A stretch of DNA of 64,000 nucleotides, from positions 186,001 to 250,000 of the forward strand of contig VWYX01000675.1 of assembly GCA_013396525.1 (NCBI GenBank), read 5' to 3'. Origin of the DNA: Chaetorhynchus papuensis. Its lineage: Eukaryota > Chordata > Aves > Passeriformes > Rhipiduridae. Shown in pieces: positions 24,701 through 52,592 of this stretch; position 1 is the stretch's first letter; each line of letters starts with the position of its first letter. The translations under genes were made by a program, and so were the position numbers. The notes below the pieces were generated by a model that was given only the letters and a program-made list of their open reading frames with translations, made no database searches and was not told the origin of the DNA.

Positions 24701-27700
24701 GGTGACACCAGGGCCAGCAGCAGCACCACCACTGCCATTGCCACTCAGGCTCTCTCTGCCAGGTGGCCCAAGCCCACGTCTCACATGCCCCCAGAGCTGC
24801 CCCTGCACCACTGGCCAACACAGGGACCCTGGTGTTTGTCTGAGCACCGTCCCACCTAGCCCGGGACACCTTTGGGTCTGTCTCCCTGGAGTCACACCCC
24901 AGAAGTTTTCTGCATCCTCCTGTTAGACAGCACAGGTCCCTGCCACCGTGCTGTCTGTCCATCCGTTTTGGGCTTGTGGGAGTGCAGCTCCTGTGCCCTG
25001 GGGTGACTGGCTCAGCCCACTCAAGGCTCCCCTCATTCCTGGCCATCAGTGCAGGCTGTGCTTGTGAGCCTTGCTTTGGCCCCTTCAGTGTTCCTGTCCC
25101 TACTTCCCCCCAGCCACTCTGAGTACCTGTTGCATGCTGGAACTGAGCTCTGGCGAGTGGAAGGGGGTGCTCAGAGAGGGAAGGCACCTGTCTCCCTGGC
25201 CCCAGCCCCATGGGGGCCCTGGCCCTGCCTGCCCATCTTCCCTCTTTGTGCCTGGCCAGAGTGGAGGGAAGCTGAGGCAAGGAGGGCTTTGATGTGCTGC
25301 TCTGCTTGGTGCCACAGCTTCTGGGCACAGCGGGCTGGCACCAGCGGGGCCTGGGCCCGGCGGCAGCTTCAGAGGTGCCTCTGGCTCACATCCCAGCATG
25401 GCGCTGCCTTGTTTGCGCCTGGTGAGGCCAGGACAGTCCCCAGCACTCAGCTCCTGCTGGGATATGTTCCCAATAAGGCTTATGGAGAGCAGCAGGGCCA
25501 GTGGAGGCACTGCCCCGGGAGATCAGGCCACGTGTTACACAAGAGAGCAGGTGCTGCCCCGGGGATGGGGAGGGCATCAGGGGGACAGGGAGACCCTGGG
25601 GGTGGCCCAAGAGGCCGCGCAACTACAAAGCCTCCGGCTCCTGCATCGCTGAAGCCATCCAAGAAATTGGTTTAATTGGGAGCCTCCATGGGAGGAAGCT
25701 GGTCCCAGCTGGAAGCCACGGCGGCTGACATGCAACCGCAGTGCCCACGGTCCCTTCCTGCTGCCAAGCACAGGGCAGGGGCTGCTGCCGCGGCCGCGTG
25801 AGCACAGTCCAGGGCTCAGGGGCTGGCACTGCTGTGGGGTCGGTGCTGGGACGGAGGCAGCCTGGAGAGACCCGGGGCAAGCTCTCCTGCTCTCTTCTCT
25901 CTCTGCAGCTGTTCCTAGGCTGATGGAGCCCCTTCACACCAAGATGGGATGGCACTGCAGCTTGGACCTTACCAGGACAGAGACAAGGCCCTGCATGCCC
26001 TGTGCTCACACCCACTCGCCCTGCACAAGCCTCTGTGAGGTGCCTTCACCCATGGGTGTTCCCAGCCTGGCAGTCACCTCGCTGAAGGAGGCCAGACAGA
26101 CAGAGCCCAGCCTGGACTCTGCCTTTGCCCCCACCTTCCCCGAGCCTCGAACCTTCCACAGTCCAAAGGTTCCCTCCTGGAGAATGAATAACAGGCTGCT
26201 GGCAAGGCTGTGGCCACCAGCCCCACGCCTGGCAGTGGCCACCCCCTGCCTGCTCTCCCACCGTGGGACCATCTCCCCAGGGCACCAACCCAGCTGCAAT
26301 GCCCCTGCCATATCCAATGCCCCCCCTACCATATCACCTTTGTCACCCATGGTCAGCCCATGCTGTGGGGGGTTGGAGAAAAGGCCAGGGCAGCTAAGGA
26401 CCTCCAGCACCCACAGACAAACCTGCCTGCATCACCCTGCCTCAAGCACCCTTGGAGGCTTCTCCCAGGAGAACGGGGCTCTTCAGGAGCAGCAGCAGCT
26501 CTGCTGTGATGACACTTCTACCAGAGTTTGCTCGCAGCCCACCTCTTGCTATCTCTTCCAAGCCCTGGGTACCCCTGGTGCCTGCTGCTGTGAGCCCTTC
26601 ACCTGAGGTCCCCTTCTCTGAAATGCCAGGGAGGCTCCACAGCAAAAAGCAAAGACCAAAAAATCACTCCAGCTTGTGATCCCAGAGCTGGGAGATCTCC
26701 TGCCATGAAGACAACTCGCAGCCCCACCGAGGTCACAGCTGCAGCAGGCCAGGCCCAGGCAGGGCGGCATGGGGCAGAGGAGGGCTCAGACACAACAAAT
26801 ACACTTGACCACTGTGTGGCATAACCAGCTGGAGTGATCTCTTGCCAGGGCCCTGATCTTGGGTGCAGCAGCCCATGACCCCTCCGGGCCAGTGTCTCCA
26901 GTGGGAGCAGAGGGGCCATCACAGCTGACCCACAGTGGCGATGAGATCTTGATTTTCCAGGGGCAGGCAGGGGGTTGGGGCCGTCAGGGGTTCTGGTCTG
27001 TCCCGCTGCAGCAGACCACCATCTGGCAGTGGGGTGGCCCCGCACACCTTGGCTGTGTCAGCAAAAAGCTGTGCAGACATTGTCGGGACCTGGCACCCTG
27101 CCCTGGCCAGCACAGCCAGTGTTTGCTTGGGGATGTCATTCCTGCTCTGTTACTGTCCTGGTGGCTCTTGGGTGACCTCCATCCTGGGTAATCATTGACT
27201 GGGCTAGGAAGGCTGGCAGGAGAGACCTCAAATACCAGGGAGACCCGAGTGCTGAGCTCAGGGGAAAATGTCCATGTCAGTGTCTGTAAGCCTGGCACAG
27301 GGCTGCCCCAATGTCACTAACACCAAAGTCACCAGCTGCCTGTCCCTGCCTCAGCATGGCCTGCAGGCAGCCCTGGGCTCAAGTGGCAGTGGGATGTGGA
27401 GGAATAGGACGGAGAGCTCAGCCTTGCCATGGGTGCAGGTCAACCCTTGTCCCTCTGTTCTGCCCTCTGCTCTGGGGGCCAGGCAGTGTGGGCAGCTACC
27501 TCTGCAGGCAGGGCACCAGGCAGGGAGCTGGGGACTGAGACAGGCCATGGGCAGCCCCCATGGGGTCAGGTCCAAGACATAGGACAAGCCACTCATTCGC
27601 AGAGCCTTCTCCAATGGAGACAACCCCTTCCTGACTTGTGTCCTCCTGTAAGTCCCAGCAAAGTCTGGAGCCTGGCGCCCGGATTTCCCACACTGATTTT

Positions 27701-28597
27701 CCTGGGGATTATGCTGTTTCTAATGATCAATTAAAGCAAATTGGCCAGGTCCCCCAGGCCCCTAAATCCCAGTTAATCCCTGGCACCTTCTATAACGCCA
27801 AGTGCTCATTCATTAAGTGGCAGTCCCATGGGGAAGTGTTTGCTCCAAGCGTGGCTCTTCCCACATGAAACCTTCCGGGTCTGGGTTGTTTGTCTGGGTT
27901 CGAGAACTTGCTGTTTCTAATTGAGTTGTTTATCCTGGTGCTGTTTGCTCTGAACCAATCTCCCTTTCTTGGCTGGAATGAGGAAGTTCACTTTCTCGGG
28001 AACATTTTACTGCTTAGCTGCCTCCTTATCGCCACTAATGATCCCATTAACCTCATAAGAGCTGTCGCACTGGCTCTGGCATGGACAGGCAGGAGACATC
28101 TCAGGTTGTTTGTGTCTTTTGCACTCTTGTCACCCTCCTGCATGACCCAGCTGTTTTCCACCTGCCTCAGCAACTTTTGTCTTTGGTGCTGTCATTCAGC
28201 ATTATCTCCCGCTTTCCCCAACACAATCCTGCACACTCCATCTCCTTCCCTCTTCTCTCCTCCTGTAAGCTTGTCTCCTTGGGGCTGTTTGACCTTGTTT
28301 CTACCTGGGAAGCTGAAGTCCTTTTGCCACAGCAGGTCCCACAGCTGTCCCAGCCCTGGGGAGTGTCTATGCAGAGGATTACACACAAAGCCACCTCACC
28401 ACGGGTACAAAGCTGTGGCTCCCTGTGTGCTGACCCATGGCAGAATGTGGGCAGATGGCTCCTCACTGGGCTCCCCTTTCTCCAGCTGGGTGGGGATGAA
28501 AGGGCAGCCAGCATGTCTGGCTCCCAGAAACACGACACCCCTGTGCCACAGGCAGGGACCTGCAGGAGGGACAGCTGGACCCAGCCAGACTGAAGAG
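21771..28597. other. No gene recognised
   Basis: Mostly GC-rich unique sequence with a compound triplet-type tract at 24196-24296. The stretch 27640-28170 is less GC-rich and contains a 237-codon open frame (27890-28603) with a hydrophobic start. It lacks any family match that I know, and its end runs into CR1 sequence, so I do not call it a gene. Confidence 0.5.
24196..24296. repeat. Compound imperfect triplet repeat (GAC/CAG/TTG/AAT/AAC)
   Basis: Successive blocks of GATGAC-like, CAGCAG-like, GTTGCTGTT and AATAATAACAACAATAAC triplets follow each other with a shared 3-bp register. The AAT/AAC part (24259-24293) is the cleanest. It looks like a decayed compound microsatellite. Confidence 0.75.
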
Positions 28598-28900
28598 TCA
28601 TAGAATCATAGAACCCTAGAATGGTTTGAGTTGGAAGAGACCTCTAAAGGTCACCTATTCCACGCTCTTGCCATGGGCAGGGACACCTTCCACTATCCCA
28701 GGTTGCTTCAAGGTTGGTCCAGCCTGGCCTTGAGCACTTCCAGGGATCCAGGGGCAGCCACAGCTTCTCTGGGAAACCTGTGCCAGGGCCTCACCATCCT
28801 CATAGTAAAAAACTCCTTTCCTATATCCAATCTAACTCTGTCCCCCTTGTCCTATTGCAACAGGCCGTGTTGACAGGTTTTTCCCCCCACAGAACTTGAC
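28598..28900 (-). mobile_element. CR1-type LINE 3' fragment, about 300 bp
   Basis: The plus strand begins TCATAGAATCATAGAACCC, the reverse complement of a CR1 3' terminus, and continues GAGTTGGAAGAGACCTCTAA, then the CCAGCCTGGCCTTGAGCACT and TGTGCCAGGGCCTCACCATC blocks typical of the CR1 3' region. It is 5'-truncated with no intact ORF2, and is the longest CR1 copy in the window. Confidence 0.93.
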
Positions 28901-31900
28901 CAGGCTGGGGCACAGCTGCAGCCCATAGGCCACGAATCACAGCATTATTTTCATTTTTTCCAATGGAAAAACTCATCCTGCAGCACAGGAGGATGCAGGA
29001 AGGATACCTGAGGACTGAGAGAATGAGCCAGCTGCTGCCCTTAGGCATCCCCAGCAGTACTCAGGGCAGGGAGAGCTGCTGTGCCAAGGGCAGCTGGTGG
29101 CAGTGCGGTCTCAGCAGGAGTGTGGTGCACCCTGTGCGCCCAGCACACTGGGGTGGCTGCGGTCTCGCTGCCAGGAGACGGCCTGCTGTTTGTTTCACTT
29201 CCTGATACTAACAAATGCCTGTGGCTGGGTGTCAGGGCAGGGTGCCGGGGACACAAACCGCCAGGGAACACCGCGTACGCATCTGAGCAGCCCTGCCCCG
29301 GCCCCCAGCCCGACACTGAGCCCTGGGCACGTGCAGCCCCTGCCCTCTGTGGCCAGCTGGGCTTGCTCTGGCAGGTCCCCATCCCACTGGGGCTGTGGGG
29401 GGACAGGGGCTGGCAGTGCTCCTGGGAGTGGGGAAAGCCCCATGACCTCTCATGGGGCCAAAAGCCCTGAGGGGGCTGGCGGCTGGCACTGCTGGGTCCT
29501 GTCTCAGCCCTGAGCAGAGGGCACAGGCCTGGGCTGGCTCCCCAGTTATATAACGGTGGCACCAGGACAACAACAGCCGCTCCACGAGGACTGCCTGTGC
29601 CGTTTTGAGACGTGCTGCCAGTACCCCACAGGTGCCCGTGCCCGCAGGCTGACAGCGCTGGCAAAGGGCACGGCTGCAGTGTGCCTGTGGTGGGCAGCCC
29701 TGCCAGCAGCTCCTGGCATGCACGTGTGCTGGGAACAGCTCCCTTCCTCTGCCTGGGCCTGGGCCTGCCCAGGAGGACTGAAACCTCCTACCCAGCTGGG
29801 ACTGCTTGGAGGCACGCTGGGGTCTCAGCCTGGCCCTACCTTGGAAAAAATCCCTTCCCAGGGGACATGAACAGAGGGGAGACTGAGGCACGGCAGAAGG
29901 GTTGGTGACTTGGGGAAGGAGACAGGCTAGACAAGGACCCTCAGCTCTGAGCTGCCTCTGGGCCCAGGTGCAGCCCCAAATGGGGTGCACCCCTCTGTGC
30001 ACCCCACCCACCCTGCTGCACGGGTCTTGGGGGATAGGCTCTGCATGCTTGCCTTGTTGCTCGTGCATCCTCATGCTTGCATCTCTCCCTCTCCAGCTGC
30101 CCCACATGGAGGGGTCCCTGGGCTCATGGAATGCTTGTGCAGGTGTCCTGGGAGGCTGCTGCACACAGAGCCCAAGCACCCTGGCTGCCTGTGTAGGCTC
30201 CAGCTGGTTCTTGCTCTCACCATGCACCAACCCCCATGGCACCGAGCTGCGGCTTGCTCAGGGCTGGCACCATGGCTTGTGCCACTCTCCAGTGGGAGCC
30301 TCCACTGTGCAGCACGGCTTCCCCTTCTGAGAGGGTCCCCAGGCCTGCAAGTGGCCCTGGGCAGCTGCGGTGGGCTGACCTGGATCCAGGGGGGTGCTGG
30401 GCACCAAGGACTGTGTGGAAAATCCCACGCATGCATCTTTCTGCAAGGCTCCCGCGGGGCTGGGCTGGGCTGGGACATGGTGTTCGGTTCGAGGAGCAGG
30501 GAGGCACAGTCTTTGAGGCGCAGGGAGGGATGTTGCATAAGGTCCTTCTGCCTGGCTGGAGTGGAATCTCCCCAGGAGAACCCAGTGAAGGAGTGAGAAC
30601 ATGCAGGGCTGCGGGTGTCTCCCCTATATCCTGACCCTCAGATCCTGCTGCCCTCCCTGTGCTGCTCCAAACCCCCTCCCAGGCTGCTGCTCACCTGTGC
30701 TCACTGCACTAAGCATCACCCACGTGGGTTTCCCACCCTCTGCAACAACATGCACCCCCTGAGCCCCTTTCTCTATCATGCTCCTGAGCTGAGCCAGGCA
30801 GGGTGGATCCAGGGCTGGGTTGGGGGACACTGGGGGGCCGAGGGGAGGCTGGGTGCAGGGTGCCCAGGGGTGCAGGGTGCCAGGGGGTGCAGGATGCTGG
30901 GGTGTGCATTAACCCGTGGGGCACTGTGGGGCAGCGGGCAGCTGAGGGCTCTACAAGGGCTGCCCTGTGCCATTGGCTGGCACCGTGTCACACCACGCTG
31001 CAGGACGGGAAAGGCTCTGCCTACCCGTGGGAGGAAGGCTGAGCTCCGAAGCAAGTGGTTTGGGGCGGATGGTTGCAATGAGCAGGTTTTGCCACTGCCT
31101 GTCCCTGTGAGCCTCTGTGCTGTGCAGAACCCCAGGGCTGGACAGAGGACCGGGAGAGGTGGCAAACAGGACTCCCAACACCATCACTGCACCACTTGAA
31201 TGCAGCTGGATTGAGGGGTGCAATAAGAAAAAACGGGGCACAGAGCTCATTGCTGCAGGCCAAAGCTTCCCCAGCCAAGAGGGGTCAGAAGGATGGCCAG
31301 ACCATTTCCCAGCACCCCCAACACCCACCGTAGTGACCTGGCCAGTGCAAGCACAGCTGGATCCAGCTGCCCTGTGGAACAGCCCTTCCTGGAGCAGCTG
31401 CAAGCCTGAGAGGCTGGCAGCACAGGGGGTCTGCTGTGTGTGTGTCCCACGGGCTGCTGCAGTGCCTGTGTGTGCGAGGGATGTGTCTGTACGTGGTAGG
31501 GGCGCCTGAACCTGGTCACACACACACAGGGAAGGTCATCACACACGTACACGCGAGGTACACACATGTGCCCTCGCACTAGAGCACTTGCAGGGCTGCC
31601 TGTGCAAGGCTGCTGTGGGTTCACCGTGCTGGGACAGACAGGACAGGGAGGCGGAAGCCACCCAGTAATGATTTCAAGCCCCCATGGCCTGTGTTTTGCT
31701 GTTTACCCGGCGTTTCCAGGGTGCCAACCACCCCCAGCTCCACCATGACTCACACAGGGCTGGGGCTGAGCTGCCCTCACCACAGCAGAGACCTGAAACC
31801 GTGTGGAGCTGTGCTGCTGCAGCACAGGGTATGGCCATCTACCTGCTCCCCTGGCCCCAGGCACTGCCGGCCCAGGGGTGGCTCCAGATGGCCCAGGAGT

Positions 31901-32619
31901 TGTGTCCCAGTAGAAAACCCCAGGGCAGGACACTGCACCTTGCTTCAAACATCCTGCCAGCCTGGGGCTCTGCACAAACACCTCCAGGCTCTAACATGCA
32001 GTAGTCATCAGCAATCCCAGAGATGGAGGGTTTGGGGTTTTTTTGCCCTCCCTTACATACCCCGTGGGGTTGAATCAAAAGCTGGCTGTGCCCTAGAACA
32101 GGGTTGGGGCATCCTCTGCCCCTGTCCAGCACTGTTCAGTCCAGATGACCCATCCTCTTACTCCCAAATCATGTTTCAAGATGGCCCAAAATGAAAAAAA
32201 ATAACAATCCAAAACTATCCATGATGGCTGTGAGAACAAAAACACCAGAGGAAGAGCAGAGCTGGGGCTACATACAGCTCCACACAGCCTGAGAAGAGCC
32301 TCCTCCCTGCTTGTGCCCCCAAGTCTGCCCTGCACAGCTGTGACACAGGGGACAGAGACCTGCAGGTTCACAGCACTTTTCCCTACCACACACCCAGCCC
32401 CTGGGAAGGAGCTGCATGCTCACATCTCCAAAAAGCCATCTTGGCTCAGCCAGGGCCATCTAGGGGGGACTGAACCCCCCTTCAAAGGTGGGGAACTGCC
32501 CCAACTGGGGAACAGCACCAGCCCAGTATCCTCACCAGTCCCATCCCAGCAAGTCCCAGCCTCTTCTCCAGTGCCATCACTCTCCCCCCTCTTCCCAGCC
32601 ACAGACACAGTTTGGGGTG
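28901..32619. other. No gene recognised
   Basis: This is the flank beyond the 3' end of TSC22D3. It contains a short G-rich tandem repeat of about 17-bp units with GGGTGCAGGGTGCC core at about 30849-30908, and CA/GT-rich simple sequence at about 31435-31575. PRPS1, the convergent neighbour in mammals, is not recognisable here. Confidence 0.55.
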
Positions 32620-32624
32620 CAGGT

Positions 32625-33640
32625 ATATATAAAAAGTAGAGTTTATTGCCATTTCTATCTAGATTTACACAACAGTGTCACCGCTTCTGACATCAAAAGC
32701 AATGTCCCGTCACGTCCCAGAGAACAGGCCAGGGACAGAGGGGAGCCCAGGAGCACGGGCTGGCTCCTCTACCCCAGTGGGTTAGAGCACAGCCTGGCTT
32801 GTGGCTCTGCCCAGTGGTCAGTCCAGATCCTCCGAGTGTTGCCACATGGTTCTGTCACATGGGATGCCAGAGAGGAGTGAATCTGTCCCCTCCTTGGTGT
32901 CACTCGCAATAGCTGGCTGCCCACTGACAGCCGCTCACCATTCCAGTCTGCCTTTGAATGCCCCGGATGTTCAGATGGGCACAGCTGGCCCAGAGCGGGC
33001 ACCCCGCAGCCTCAGAGGCACCTCTCATGCGCGTGTTTGTACACAGATACAGCTACAGAAGATGCCCAAACTAATAAAACAAGCTTTTTTTCCTTGTAAT
33101 CCCCACAGTGCTGTGCGTTCAGCCGTGGACCACGCTGCAGCTGCCACCCCTGGTGCTGCTCAGTCTGGGTCGGGTTCCAGCAGGCTCCTGGGCGGCTTGC
33201 GGGACGTATCTGCTTCGCTCACTAAACATCGGTCTCCCTCCAATGTCAGGCTTTGCCAGAAAGAGACACCCCCTGCAGAATGCAACCACGGCCTTGGCTT
33301 GGCGTGCGCTCCTTCCCACCGCAGGTTACCATCACGGTGCCAAAGACTGCCCAGCTCTGCTCTTCAGCAGAGCTCAGGACAGGTACCACAGATCTCCTCC
33401 TGGCACCTGGTGGGCGGTTGGATGGGGAGGGGGGGTCAGCTGCCCCTGTCTTCATTGCAGAAGAGCATCCTCATGAAGGAGACGGCCGCTGGCTCTGCGG
33501 GCTGGCCAGGGCTGCCCGAGGGGCACGGCTCAGTGCCAGGGTCTGGCAGTCCTTCGTGTGAGATGAAGGCGGAAACGATTTTGCAGGAGATTAAGTAGAA
33601 AGAGTTCTGTGGCTCTGCCCACCCCGAGGACAGAGCCACC
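32625..33640 (-). other. TSC22D3: TSC22D3 3' UTR
   Basis: About 1 kb between the stop codon and the probable cleavage site. The segment near 33020-33090 is A/T-richer (in gene sense TTGTTTTATTAGTTTGG and TGTGTACAAACAC), as often seen in conserved 3' UTR blocks. No competing coding frame that I recognise lies in it. The end is inferred from the AATAAA signal at 32642-32647. Confidence 0.75.
32642..32647 (-). terminator. TSC22D3: Polyadenylation signal AATAAA of TSC22D3
   Basis: On the minus strand the sequence reads AGAAATGGCAATAAACTC, a canonical hexamer about 1 kb after the stop codon, with TATATATACCTG and a GT/T-containing stretch downstream. No other AATAAA in gene sense was noticed between it and the stop. 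Confidence 0.75.
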
Positions 33641-48626
<14,986 letters not shown>

Positions 48627-48742
48627 CCCGGGTGTCCCCGCGCCTGGCCACGGCGGCGCCGCCGGGGCCGCTCCCGGGGCCGCGGAGGGCGAGCGGCTGC
48701 AGGACGCGCCCGGTGTCGAGCGCCGCGAGCGGCCCCCGCCCG

Positions 48743-48943
48743 NNNNNNNNNNNNNNNNNNNNNNNNNNNNNNNNNNNNNNNNNNNNNNNNNNNNNNNNNN
48801 NNNNNNNNNNNNNNNNNNNNNNNNNNNNNNNNNNNNNNNNNNNNNNNNNNNNNNNNNNNNNNNNNNNNNNNNNNNNNNNNNNNNNNNNNNNNNNNNNNNN
48901 NNNNNNNNNNNNNNNNNNNNNNNNNNNNNNNNNNNNNNNNNNN
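48743..48943. other. Assembly gap (201 N)
   Basis: A run of N is flanked on both sides by very GC-rich sequence. It begins 116 bp upstream of the chosen long-isoform ATG and so hides the distal 5' UTR and probably the core promoter of TSC22D3. Confidence 1.
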
Positions 48944-50639
48944 GCCCCTCTCCGCTCCGCCCGCCCACCGCCCCCTACCCCGAGCAGCCTCTCCCCGGCA
49001 GCGCCGCGCACGCACCCCACGCGCGGGGCCGGGAGAAGGTGGCGAGTTGTGACATGGGGTGACAGAGGGCCACGGTGCCCCATTCCTGGTGGGGACCCTC
49101 GCTCCGCTCTGTGCTTTCCGGGGGCGGCGTGGGGGCTCAGGAGGCTCAGGAGGCTGGCGCTGCCTGCGGCATCACTCCCCGAAGCGCTGACGCGGGCAGC
49201 CCGCGTGGCTGCGGAGACGGGGCTGGAAAGAGGAAAAAGGGGATGAAAGGCCCCAGGATGGGGGGAAAAGCCAGGAAGGACTTGGCTCCACTGCTGGGAA
49301 CGTCTGGGAGCCGCCTCGCCCGGAGCCAAGCCAGGCATGGGTGGAACGCACGAAACCTGGGGGCTATGGATGGGCGCGTTGAGACTCGCGGCAGGTGCCT
49401 GGGGCTCGGAGATATGCGAGGGAAAATGGGAATTTCTAGGAGGAGGAGAAGTGGCTTCCCCGGCACTGTTGCGTCTCAGGGTGGACACTTCTGCCACCAG
49501 TGACCTGCACTGGGGGGCTGGCAAAGAGTGGCTGGGGCATATGGTCCTGTCCTGGTGGTGCTGGGGCATGGGACAACACTTCAGAGAGGTGGGGACGACT
49601 GGGTTGGGACCCTCGGAATGAGATTCGGGAAGGTGACAAGGTCCCGGCTTCGAAGCACACACAGAGATGGGGTGAGAGGGGGGCCGCGGGGCTGGGCTGC
49701 CATCGCTGACGGTCAGTGAGCCCCGGGGACCAGCCCGGGGAGCCCTCACCCGTCAGACAGATAAACAACCGGCAGCTCGTAGGGAAGAGCTGGGCAAGGG
49801 TCCAAGAAAGCAGAGCTGCCGAGGGGAGGAGCAGGCAGGCTGGGGAAGCCCGCTATGGGCAGGCAGGACGGAGGGGCGGCAGGAGGGTCTGTATAGCGGG
49901 GTTGCAAAAGGGCTGGTGGAAGGAGCTGCAGGAAGCAGCGATCGGAGGATTGCAGCGTGTCTGAAGGGCGCAGGACTGATAAGAGATAAACCGGGTCAAA
50001 ATCTGGCTGGGCAAAGTCAGCAGAGCACTGGAACAGCAGGGGTACCGGTGGCAGCGCAGTGCCCGCCGGGGCTGTTAACAGGGCAGCTGCTGCCACTGAA
50101 GGAGCGGCAGGAGTGGCCAACAAACATTCCTGTTCCCTGTTCAGCGTGAAGAAGGAAAATGCAACCCATGAGGATGAAGCAGTTTCCAGGCCATTAGCAA
50201 CCAGGGGAGTCATGAGACAGCGGCCACCACAAATCCACAGCTGGGAGAGTGGCCACGGTGACCTCGGGCAGGGCTTCCCATGCCAGGCCCCATCAGACCT
50301 GCGGACCGGCAGGATCGGGCTCCCGGTGGAGGTGGCACCAGCGTGGGGTCCAGGTGTGGGCGGGGGGAACCGTCAGCCCTGGGACGATGCTGAAAACAAG
50401 TGAATTCCTGAAGGATGGACGACCCACAAGCTGCTCCAGGATCGTCCCCTCCTTCAATGCACTGGTGGATGCTGAGTGCTGGTTTTGAGCTCCTTCCTCA
50501 GGCCTTCCAGTGGGTGATGAGGGACGGAAGGGGAATTGAGCCTTACCCATCTGCCCTGTGGCAGGGACTAGTGAGGGGGGGTCCCTGGTGACTCCACTGA
50601 TGCCAGGATCCACGGAAACTGGAGGGTGCTGAGATTTCT

Positions 50640-50900
50640 TTTCTTCCGTCCCTCCGGATTCAGAGCGGCCCCGAGCGCTGCGCTGCGGCTGCACCCGGGG
50701 CGGAGGGAGCCGAGCCCCACGCCGAGAGCCGCGGTCCCGCGGGAGGCTGCCGCCATCGCGTGGGCACCGCGGGAAGGACACGCGCCCGGGGCTGGCACCC
50801 CTTTCTCGGCCACGGCTCCCCCAGTGGCTCTGCCCCGGGCCCGGGGGTCCTGCCCGGCCCCCACGGTGCTGGAGGTGGCTCCGGGTGCAGGCCGCTGACT
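50640..50900. promoter_or_regulatory. CpG-rich island about 2 kb upstream of the distal exon
   Basis: About 260 bp with very dense CpG (for example GAGCGCTGCGCTGCGG and GGTCCCGCGGGAGG) stands out from flanking sequence. I see no recognisable coding exon in it. It could be an extra TSC22D3 promoter, a divergent non-coding transcript start or just a GC-rich patch. Confidence 0.4.
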
Positions 50901-52540
50901 CCTCCAGGCTTCCTGTGCCCTTTGGCCGTGCCTCCTCGCCCACGGCCCCTCCAGCTGCACCAGAGCTGCCACACAGGGCTTGGGGCTGCTCCCCGGCCAT
51001 CAGCTCCTTGCTCCTCATCTGCAACCGGCACACATTATGGGCTGCCACGTTCTCACGTGCAAGCCACGATGAGCTTCCTAAAGCCCCAGATCCGGGAGCC
51101 ACGCGGTGGTTCAAGGTGATCAGCTGGTGGCGGCAGCTGGAAAGTAGGTTTCCTAAGTTTAGCTCTGGCCTTTTTGGGCCCTGCTGTTCACAGGACTGGG
51201 ACAGTGCTACTTTCTGCACAGCCGCTTCCCTCAAGGGCACCCTCGTGCTCCACGCCCAGACATGTCAATGCAGCCCTAAGCCACAACCGGCACAGGGTGG
51301 CATGCTGGAGGGAGTGGGGAGTCAGCTGGGGCTGGGGCAGACCGGGAGGGCAGGGGCAGATTTGGCCCCGAAGGGCATTGCACTCTAAGGGGCTCCCTCG
51401 GCTCTGAAAGGGATTCCCTACTCCTGGCTGAAACGCGGGGTGTTCTGCTCTCAGCTCAGGGCAGGGACTCCAGTCCTGCCCTGACTTCTCCTGAAGACCC
51501 TGGACAAGAGAGGGTAGTGGACTGGGAAGGAGAGAACAGGGGGAATGTGTGGGGCTGTGGGGGCCTGGGTTCAGTCAGCTCTGTGCCAGCCATGTCCCCA
51601 GCCATGTGCCATCTGTCTGTCCACTGCCTGTCCAGGTCCTGCAGCCACAGCCCCTCTCCCCAGTGCTCACTTTGGGAGGGCCCTCCCTGTGGAGTCTGGG
51701 AGAGAAGATGCACCCTGTCCTGTTCTCAGGTGGTATCCAGATCACCTCCTCTCCTCAAAGACCCTGCTGCAGCTGGGTCAGTGCCAGGCAGGGCTCTGGG
51801 GGCAATCTGCCTGTCCTGCCTTCCCTGTTCCTTCCCCATTGGTGCCATGGCGAGAGCTGGCTCCTGCCACGGGGCCATCTGCTCCAGGGGAGCCTGCCAG
51901 TGCCAGGCCCCTGCCAGGCGACCCCCCCTGCGCCTCCACGGGTGCTAAGAATAACCAGCACCGTCAGCAGCCGTGGTATTTGCAGGCACCGCCGGTGCCA
52001 CCCCCGTGCCAGCCTGCTGGGCACAGGATCCATCTGCTGCCTGACGTAAGCCACCAGCCACGGGGGGAGACGGGTGGGCAGTCTTGGGGGGCCACGTGTG
52101 GCTGTGAGGAGGGGTCCTGTCCCCCCCTGCCTGAACGGGAGCCAGGATGTTCTGGTGGGACATGGAGGCATTGCTGCCCAGCACCCAGCACAGGGACCTG
52201 GGGAGCTGCCTGCCTTTCTTTTGTCCTGCTTTTCTCAGTGTTCCACAAAGAGACACCCTGTCCCCAGTTCTGCAGCACCCCTGGGAGACTGGGGCAGCCC
52301 CAGGGCTGGTGACTGTAGCTCTGCCTTCCTGCCGGTCGATGAGTGCCCCCATCCCTCACAGTCTCTCCCGTGAAGGTGGAAGAGCCTCAGCGTCAAAAGT
52401 TGCTGCTGGTGGAGGTGTGACACAGCAGCTGGGCTTCCAAAACCACCTAATTTGGGATGTTAAAAAATGATCATCCCTGCAAAGCAATTAATTTCCCTGG
52501 AAAGCCCCTGCAGTTTCGGGATTGTTTCTTCCCTACACTT

Positions 52541-52592
52541 GTTAATTTATGGGAGACATTATAAGTGTTAATTTACAGGAGAGATTATAACT
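52541..52592. repeat. Tandem duplication of a 26-bp AT-rich unit
   Basis: Units 52541-52566 and 52567-52592 agree at 22 of 26 positions. Each begins GTTAATTTA and contains GGAGA-ATTATAA, giving paired GTTAAT motifs resembling HNF1 half-sites 26 bp apart. They sit in an AT-rich island within GC-rich surroundings. Confidence 0.85.

Noticed and set aside
27890..28603. 237-codon frame with hydrophobic N-terminal part
   Set aside because: There is no recognisable family, the start is arbitrary, and the 3' end enters a CR1 fragment. Hydrophobicity reflects a T-rich stretch.
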